Below, in pieces: positions 5,215-10,724 of a DNA stretch of 10,724 bases; positions within the stretch are counted from its first letter, which is position 1, and each line of letters starts with the position of its first letter. The stretch comes from Prevotellaceae bacterium (GTDB lineage: Bacteria > Bacteroidota > Bacteroidia > Bacteroidales > UBA932), in the NCBI GenBank assembly GCA_031273485.1, contig JAISRS010000336.1, positions 1 through 10,724 on the forward strand, read 5' to 3'. A model generated the notes under the pieces. That model saw only the letters and a list, made by a program, of their open reading frames with translations, was not told the DNA's origin and searched no databases. The position numbers and the translations under genes are program-made.

Positions 5215-8200
5215 ATGAACGAAGTAAAAAAAGTTATTCTTCTCGGTTCTGGAGCCTTGAAGATAGGGGAAGCGGGAGAATTTGATTATTCGGGTTCTCA
5301 GGCTTTGAAAGCAATGCGCGAGGAAGGAATAGAAACAGTACTCATCAATCCCAATATTGCGACGGTGCAAACGTCGGAAAATGTTGCCGATAAAATCTAT
5401 TTTCTTCCTGTTACTCCATATTTTGTAGAAAAAGTTATTGAAAAAGAACGTCCTCAGGGAATATTGCTGGCTTTTGGCGGTCAAACGGCGCTGAACTGCG
5501 GCGTAAAACTGAAACAGCTCGGCGTACTCGACAAATACGATGTTCAGGTCTTAGGCACTCCCGTACAGGCAATAATCGAAACTGAAGACAGAGAATTATT
5601 CGTCAAAAAGTTAGATGAAATAAATATCAACACAATAAAAAGCCACGCTGTGGGATCGGTTAAAGAAGCGTTAGACGCTGCAAACGAACTCGGCTATCCC
5701 ATCATAGTACGGGCGGCTTACGCTTTGGGCGGACTTGGCAGCGGATTCTGCAACAACGCCGAAGAATTGGTGAAACTCGCCGAAAAAGCGCTGACATATT
5801 CAAGTCAGCTGTTGATTGAAAAATCGCTGAAAGGCTGGAAAGAAATCGAATACGAAGTTGTAAGAGATCGATACGATAATTGCATAACCGTGTGTAACAT
5901 GGAAAATTTCGACCCACTTGGAATACACACAGGCGAAAGTATAGTCGTTGCGCCTTCGCAGACCCTGAGCAACAGAGAATACCACAAATTGCGCGAATTG
6001 GCAATAAAAATCATCCGACATATAGGTATTGTAGGAGAATGTAACGTGCAGTATGCACTCGACCCCGAATCGGAGGATTACCGTGTAATAGAAGTCAATG
6101 CACGACTTTCACGCTCCTCCGCTCTTGCGTCGAAAGCCACCGGATACCCCCTGGCTTTTGTCGCCGCAAAATTGGCGCTGGGATACGGACTTTTCGATTT
6201 GGATAACTCGGTGACCAAAACCACTCCGGCGTTCTTTGAACCGGCGCTCGACTATGTGGTATGTAAAATTCCACGCTGGGATTTGGGAAAATTTCACGGA
6301 GTTTCCCACATGCTGGGCAGCAGCATGAAAAGCGTGGGCGAAGTGATGGCAATAGGACGGACTTTTGAAGAAGCCATTCAAAAAGGATTGCGCATGATTG
6401 GACAGGGAATGCACGGATTTGTGGCAAACAAAAAAATGCCATCGACAAATATGGAAAAAATCCTGTCGGAACCCACCGACAAACGCATTTTCTACATAGC
6501 GCAGGCTCTGGAAGAGGGATTTAGCGTGGGACGAATACATGAACTGACCAAAATAGACAGATGGTTTCTCGAAAAACTCTACAACATTGTCGCTCTTTCG
6601 TACGAACTGGCTGATCACAACGAGTTGGACACCGTACCCGACAGTCTGATGCGGAAAGCAAAAATATTGGGATTTAGCGATTTTCAGCTGGCGCGACTCG
6701 TTTTTAAAGATATTGATGTCGATGACCGACTGCATGAAGTGCGAAATCACCGCAAGGCAAAAGGAATTGTCCCTTTTGTGAAACAAATCGATACATTGGC
6801 GGCGGAATATCCCGCACAAACAAACTACCTCTATCTCACCTACAGCGGAATTGCTCATGATGTGGACTTCTCCGACGGAAATAAATCCGTTATAGTGCTC
6901 GGTTCGGGAGCCTACCGCATAGGCAGCAGCGTGGAATTTGACTGGTGCAGCGTCAATGCCCTGCAAACCATACGAAACAACGGATACAGCGGAATAATGA
7001 TTAACTATAACCCCGAAACCGTCAGCACCGACTACGACATGTGCGACCGCCTGTATTTCGACGAATTAAGCTATGAACGCGTTATGGATATTGTTGATTT
7101 GGAAAATCCCTGCGGAACAGTGATTTCTATGGGAGGTCAAATCCCCAACAACCTTGCCGTTCGCTTAGCCGGTTCGGGAGTCAATCTACTCGGAACCACC
7201 GCCGCATCAATAGACAGAGCCGAAGACAGACACAAATTCTCATCAATGCTCGACGAACTGAAAATCGACCAGCCAAGATGGCAGGAACTCACAACTTTGG
7301 ACGAAATATATCAATTTATAGATATTGTGGGATTCCCTGTACTTGTGCGACCCTCCTACGTCCTTTCGGGAGCGGCAATGAACGTGTGCTCCAACAATAC
7401 GGAACTGGAACAATTCCTTAATCTGGCGGCAGATGTATCGAAAAAACATCCTGTGGTTGTTTCCGAATTTATTGAAAATGCAAAGGAAATTGAAATGGAC
7501 GCCGTTGCAAACAAAGGAGATATAGTGGCATACGCCATATCGGAACACGTGGAATTTGCAGGCGTACACTCCGGCGACGCAACAATACAGTTCCCGGCAC
7601 AAAAAATTTATGTGGAAACCGTCCGCAAAATCAAACGCATATCGCGTAAAATAGCAAAAGCTCTGGATATTACCGGACCGTTCAACATACAGTTCCTCGC
7701 CAGAGATAATGACATAAAAGTGATAGAATGTAATTTACGTGCCTCGCGCAGCTTCCCCTTCGTATCAAAAGTATTGAAATTGAATTTCATTGAACTTGCA
7801 ACCAAAATAATGCTCGGCATGGAAGTGGAAAAACCCGAAAAGTCGGCGTTCGATTTGGATTATGTCGGGATAAAAGCCTCACAGTTTTCGTTTTCACGCC
7901 TTCAAAATGCCGACCCCATTTTGGGCGTCGATATGGCATCCACCGGAGAGGTGGGCTGTCTGGGCGACGATTTTTATGAAGCTCTGCTAAATTCCATGTT
8001 GTCGTCAGGATACTCCATTCCAAAGAAAAACATAATGCTGTCCACCGGACCGGCGGAAACCAAACCCGAATTGCTTGAAGGAACAAGGCAGTTGGCAAAA
8101 AGAGGATTCACACTGTATGCAACCGGAGGAACGCACCGTTTTCTTGCCGAAAACGGCGTCCCCTCAATACTTGTACACTGGCCCGACGAGGATAAATATC

Positions 8201-8427
8201 CCAACGCATTGGATTTGCTAAAAGATAAACAGGTGGATTTAGTTATCAATATCCCTAAGAATCTAACACAGGGAGAATTAAGAAACGATTACACCATACG
8301 GCGCGGAGCTGTGGATTACAACATTCCACTGATTACCAATGCACGTTTGGCTTCGGCGTTTATAAACTCATTCCTTAAATATAATATCGGAGATTTAAAA
8401 ATCAAAAGTTGGAAGGAATATGAATAA
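5215..8427 (+). CDS. carB: Carbamoyl-phosphate synthase large subunit, eukaryotic-like type
   Basis: This 1070-residue cytoplasmic enzyme makes carbamoyl phosphate from bicarbonate, ammonia (normally from the CarA glutaminase) and two ATP, for pyrimidine and arginine synthesis. Domains: carboxyphosphate ATP-grasp about 1-400 (GEAGEFDYSGSQA 18-30, RAAYALGGLGSGF 166-178, EVNARLSRSSALASKATGYP 293-312); oligomerisation about 400-550; carbamoyl-phosphate ATP-grasp about 551-935 (RPSYVLSGAAM 712-722, ECNLRASRSFPFVSKV 838-853); MGS-like allosteric domain about 936-1070 (YATGGTHRFL 968-977, INIPKN 1011-1016, YTIRRGAVD 1026-1034). Length is normal and no key motif is lost. INPNIATVQTSENVADKIYF and SLKGWKEIEYEVVRD match the CAD/CPS I wording rather than E. 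coli CarB. No carA is adjacent. The ATG follows the structured leader; the next gene starts 33 bases after the stop. Confidence 0.97.
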   Translation: MNEVKKVILLGSGALKIGEAGEFDYSGSQALKAMREEGIETVLINPNIATVQTSENVADKIYFLPVTPYFVEKVIEKERPQGILLAFGGQTALNCGVKLKQLGVLDKYDVQVLGTPVQAIIETEDRELFVKKLDEININTIKSHAVGSVKEALDAANELGYPIIVRAAYALGGLGSGFCNNAEELVKLAEKALTYSSQLLIEKSLKGWKEIEYEVVRDRYDNCITVCNMENFDPLGIHTGESIVVAPSQTLSNREYHKLRELAIKIIRHIGIVGECNVQYALDPESEDYRVIEVNARLSRSSALASKATGYPLAFVAAKLALGYGLFDLDNSVTKTTPAFFEPALDYVVCKIPRWDLGKFHGVSHMLGSSMKSVGEVMAIGRTFEEAIQKGLRMIGQGMHGFVANKKMPSTNMEKILSEPTDKRIFYIAQALEEGFSVGRIHELTKIDRWFLEKLYNIVALSYELADHNELDTVPDSLMRKAKILGFSDFQLARLVFKDIDVDDRLHEVRNHRKAKGIVPFVKQIDTLAAEYPAQTNYLYLTYSGIAHDVDFSDGNKSVIVLGSGAYRIGSSVEFDWCSVNALQTIRNNGYSGIMINYNPETVSTDYDMCDRLYFDELSYERVMDIVDLENPCGTVISMGGQIPNNLAVRLAGSGVNLLGTTAASIDRAEDRHKFSSMLDELKIDQPRWQELTTLDEIYQFIDIVGFPVLVRPSYVLSGAAMNVCSNNTELEQFLNLAADVSKKHPVVVSEFIENAKEIEMDAVANKGDIVAYAISEHVEFAGVHSGDATIQFPAQKIYVETVRKIKRISRKIAKALDITGPFNIQFLARDNDIKVIECNLRASRSFPFVSKVLKLNFIELATKIMLGMEVEKPEKSAFDLDYVGIKASQFSFSRLQNADPILGVDMASTGEVGCLGDDFYEALLNSMLSSGYSIPKKNIMLSTGPAETKPELLEGTRQLAKRGFTLYATGGTHRFLAENGVPSILVHWPDEDKYPNALDLLKDKQVDLVINIPKNLTQGELRNDYTIRRGAVDYNIPLITNARLASAFINSFLKYNIGDLKIKSWKEYE

Positions 8428-8460
8428 CGGAAAAAGTTAAAGGCATTTTTCGGATAAAAT

Positions 8461-9528
8461 ATGAAATCGGCACAAAAAAATAATAAAAGTCATAAAAACG
8501 GAACAATTATTGTAAACTATTTTCCCGCGTTAAATATTATTGTAGAAACTCTAAGCGCCATGAAATTTGCAGAAACAGAGAAAAAGAAAAAGATTGTAAA
8601 TAATTATTTTTTTAACCGGTCAAATATCTTCAGATTAAGGTCTGTATTCGTTTTATCAGTCCTGTTGTGTCTGTTGAACAGTTCCGTAATGCAGGCTCAA
8701 ACAGCCGAAAAGAAACCCGAACCAAAGAAACCCTCGCTATGGAAATACAATGGTTCCACAAATTTAAACTTTGTACAATCCTCCTACAGCAACTGGTCGT
8801 CGGGGGGCGAAAACGCCATTGCGGGAAGCACCGGCGGCAATATAAAACTGAATTATGCCAAGGCAAAGCTTTCGTGGGAAAACGGCTTAACGCTCGGATA
8901 CGGACTGACATATCAGGGAAGTAAACGCAGCAAAAATAACGACAGAATCGATTTCTATTCAAAATTCGGATACAAAGCCTTCGGAAAAGTGGACTACACC
9001 GCACAGGTCACGTTCAATACCCAGTTCGACAAGGGATACGCCCGCTATCCCATAGCGAAAGACGCTCTTTATAACTCAAAATTCATGTCCCCGGCAACTC
9101 TGGTGTTGGCGGTGGGATTCGATTATAAACCAAGCGGAGATTTCTCTCTGGTACTGTCGCCCATTTCGGGGAAATTCACATTTGTGCTCGACGATTCCCT
9201 GTCGAAAATAGGCGTGTATGGAGTTACACGCGACAAACATGTTTATTATGAATTGGGAGCCTATGTGAGAGCTAATTACAATAAAAAAATAAAAAATAAC
9301 ATCACCATAAGTAGCTATATGGATATATTTTCAAATCTGCTGAGAGATCCCGAAAAAGCAGATATAAACTGGGATTTTACACTCACTGTAAATGTAACCA
9401 AATATATTTCATCCAACTTGAATTTTCAACTTAAATACGATGACGATACAAAACATATCACGGCAGGCAAAGGGCCAGCCGTGCAATTTAAACAAACGTT
9501 AGGTATCGGATTCGGATATAATTTTTAA
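8461..9528 (+). CDS. DUF3078-like outer-membrane beta-barrel protein
   Basis: The product resembles the DUF3078 family (PF11276) of Bacteroidetes: after the signal peptide come LWKYNGSTNLNFVQSSYSNW and SSGGENAIAG, then alternating strands throughout and a terminal aromatic (GFGYNF), all fitting an outer-membrane barrel of unknown function. The frame gives 355 residues from ATG 8461. The hydrophobic signal core (SVFVLSVLLCLLNSSVMQAQ) only begins near residue 61, which is far for a signal peptide. ATG 8560 (residue 34, MKFAETEKKKK) would put it about 27 residues in and may be the true start; neither has a clear ribosome site. It follows carB by 33 bases and precedes the nucleotidase by 18, so it is probably in the same operon. 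No metabolic link with its neighbours is known to me. Confidence 0.8.
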   Translation: MKSAQKNNKSHKNGTIIVNYFPALNIIVETLSAMKFAETEKKKKIVNNYFFNRSNIFRLRSVFVLSVLLCLLNSSVMQAQTAEKKPEPKKPSLWKYNGSTNLNFVQSSYSNWSSGGENAIAGSTGGNIKLNYAKAKLSWENGLTLGYGLTYQGSKRSKNNDRIDFYSKFGYKAFGKVDYTAQVTFNTQFDKGYARYPIAKDALYNSKFMSPATLVLAVGFDYKPSGDFSLVLSPISGKFTFVLDDSLSKIGVYGVTRDKHVYYELGAYVRANYNKKIKNNITISSYMDIFSNLLRDPEKADINWDFTLTVNVTKYISSNLNFQLKYDDDTKHITAGKGPAVQFKQTLGIGFGYNF

Positions 9529-9546
9529 TCTAAAAAATGTGTTATA

Positions 9547-10398
9547 ATGTACACTCCGGACAACGAAACATTTACCGAATTATTTTTATCAGCTTTCAGA
9601 GCTGCTGCTATTGCAGGTAACAGAATTTTGGAAATCTATAAATCAAATGATTTCCACGTATCAATGAAGTCGGACAATTCGCCTCTTTCGTCGGCGGATA
9701 AAGAAGCTCACGACATAATCAAGAAACAGCTGATTCATTCCCGAATCCCGATACTGAGCGAAGAAGGGCGTGACATGCAATTTGAAGAAAGAAAATCGTG
9801 GGACATACTCTGGATTGTCGATCCGCTGGACGGAACAAGGCAATTTATACAACGACGGGAGGAATTTACGGTCAATATAGCCCTGGTAACGGGAGGAAGC
9901 CCTCTTTTTGGAGTAATATATGCGCCGGCAATAGGCGAAATATATTTCGGAATCAAGGAAATCGGCTCGTTTAAGATAAATATTAAAGAACAAAATCCGG
10001 ATCTTTTAAACATGTCGTTTCAAGAGATTATGGATATCTCAAAAAAATTGCCATCCTCAATGATGAAAAACGATACATATACGGTGTTAGCAAGTTACAA
10101 TCATGTGAACAAAGAAACGCTGGAATATATCGACGAAGTGCGTAAAGAATACCGTGATGTTGAAGTTAAAAAAGTAGGCAGTTCGTTAAAAATGTGTATG
10201 CTGGCAGACGGAATAGGAGATGTTTATATAAGATACACCGATACATACGAATGGGATACGGCTGCTGCTCAAACTATACTCGAAGGGGTAGGATGGAGTA
10301 TTAATTCGTTGGACACCAACGAACCGCTGACATATAATAAGGAATCTTTACTGAATCCTTATTTTATATGTAAAAAAAGCGATTCCATATTAAATTAA
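9547..10398 (+). CDS. cysQ: 3'(2'),5'-bisphosphate nucleotidase (inositol monophosphatase superfamily)
   Basis: This 283-residue enzyme is predicted to hydrolyse 3'-phosphoadenosine 5'-phosphate (PAP) to AMP, clearing the by-product of sulfate assimilation and sulfation. Family motifs are present in order: KSDNSPLSSADK (41-52), LSEEG (70-74, metal-binding Glu), WIVDPLDGTRQF (89-100, with the DPLDGT metal and catalytic signature), and YEWDTAAAQTIL (234-245, the WDxAA motif). KSDxSPLSSAD and the length of about 280 favour CysQ over plain inositol monophosphatase, though substrate cannot be proven by motif. It starts at ATG 9547, 18 bases after the DUF3078-like gene, and ends the probable carB operon. 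No sulfate-reduction gene is nearby. Confidence 0.93.
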   Translation: MYTPDNETFTELFLSAFRAAAIAGNRILEIYKSNDFHVSMKSDNSPLSSADKEAHDIIKKQLIHSRIPILSEEGRDMQFEERKSWDILWIVDPLDGTRQFIQRREEFTVNIALVTGGSPLFGVIYAPAIGEIYFGIKEIGSFKINIKEQNPDLLNMSFQEIMDISKKLPSSMMKNDTYTVLASYNHVNKETLEYIDEVRKEYRDVEVKKVGSSLKMCMLADGIGDVYIRYTDTYEWDTAAAQTILEGVGWSINSLDTNEPLTYNKESLLNPYFICKKSDSILN

Positions 10399-10435
10399 AA
10401 GCAGAGGGTTGGTGGGTATTTTAATTTTTTTTTGA

Positions 10436-10544
10436 CTCAGAACACGATGGGTTTTGGCGTTTAAAATGTTTTTTGCCTAATCCTGCGTGCAGTTTTGGCG
10501 TTTAACGCGTTTTTTGCCTCAGAACATGGTGGGTTTTGCGAATT
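10436..10544. repeat. 41-bp tandem repeat, about 2.6 units
   Basis: Units start at 10436, 10477 and 10518. Shared blocks are CTCAGAACA (units 1 and 3), GTTTTGGCGTTTAA (units 1 and 2, reduced in 3) and GTTTTTTGC (units 1 and 2). Unit 2 contains the palindrome AACGCGTT. It follows the nucleotidase stop by 37 bases. The T-runs might aid termination, but no convincing stem precedes them. Confidence 0.7.
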
Positions 10545-10650
10545 AAAAATTCGTGTAATTCGTAAAAATTCGCAGGATTTTAAATTCGTGTAATTCGTGG
10601 ATTAAAAAACGTGGATTATTAGAAAATCCGCAGGATTTTAATTCGTGGAA
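10545..10650. repeat. Dispersed intergenic repeat, one partial and one good copy
   Basis: A partial copy (about 10556-10600) has AAAATTCGCAGGATTTT and AAATTCGTG. A better copy (10609-10650) has GTGGATTATTA, AAAATCCGCAGGATTTT (10623-10639) and AATTCGTGGAATT. The better copy is nearly identical to 4866-4914 in the same orientation, so the family brackets the carB operon. Confidence 0.75.
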
Positions 10651-10669
10651 TTGACTTCGTAGAATCGAA

Positions 10670-10702
10670 TTTGGAAAAAATGAAAAATATTTTTTATTTT
10701 TG
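10670..10702 (+). promoter_or_regulatory. Bacteroidetes-type promoter at the right edge
   Basis: TTTG (10670-10673), 21 bases, TATTTTTG (10695-10702) fits the TTG / TAnnTTTG consensus. Transcription would begin near 10709, about a dozen bases before the ATG at 10721. The gene it serves lies outside the window. Confidence 0.7.
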
Positions 10703-10720
10703 CCGCATTAATTTGTTAAT

Positions 10721-10724
10721 ATGA
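10721..10724 (+). CDS. Possible start codon of the next gene (cut by window edge)
   Basis: ATG at 10721-10723 lies about 12 bases after the predicted transcription start of the promoter at 10670-10702. Only this codon and one further base are visible, so nothing can be said of the product, and a later start is possible. Confidence 0.3.

Noticed and set aside
6109..6966. 285-codon minus-strand open frame inside carB
   Set aside because: It lies wholly within the conserved carB coding sequence on the other strand and shows no family features.

Overview
The window looks like a Bacteroidetes chromosome, most likely of the order Bacteroidales. Four sites match the Bacteroidetes sigma-factor promoter (TTG-type -33 box, about 20-21 bases, TAnnTTTG -7 box). 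Shine-Dalgarno sequences are weak or absent and the leaders are A-rich. The protein families fit as well: an AAA-ATPase-like protein, a secreted GH29 fucosidase and a DUF3078-type outer-membrane protein. The species cannot be named from the sequence.

Layout. Positions 1-1719 carry two minus-strand genes: the 5' end of an AAA-ATPase-like protein (1-230, cut by the window edge) and a secreted alpha-L-fucosidase-like GH29 enzyme (337-1719) with its own promoter. About 1.8 kb without a convincing gene follows (1720-3535). It holds a possible outer-membrane-protein remnant, two palindromic elements that may be the ends of one small insertion flanked by an 8-bp direct repeat, an array of 42-bp hairpin repeats, a terminator, and an array of 21-bp repeats built on GTTGACGTCAAC. 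Rightward genes then run to the end: a G3E/COG0523 metallochaperone-type GTPase (3536-4651, with terminator), then carB (5215-8427), a DUF3078-like outer-membrane protein (8461-9528) and a cysQ-like 3'(2'),5'-bisphosphate nucleotidase (9547-10398). The last three are closely spaced and are probably one transcript. The final 330 bases hold more repeats and the promoter and start codon of a next gene.

How the genes relate. CarB makes carbamoyl phosphate for pyrimidine and arginine synthesis, but no carA (glutaminase subunit) is visible. CysQ removes 3'-phosphoadenosine 5'-phosphate. The outer-membrane protein between them has no known link to either, so shared transcription is supported but a shared pathway is not. 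The fucosidase is an extracytoplasmic glycan-degrading enzyme.

The unusual content is mostly non-coding. It comprises two phased arrays (21 and 42 bp), a possible non-autonomous insertion, a carB leader with two crossing stems and a short upstream ORF, a family of small hairpins with compensatory changes, and a dispersed repeat that brackets the carB operon. CarB itself is closer to the eukaryotic CAD/CPS I type than to the E. coli type.
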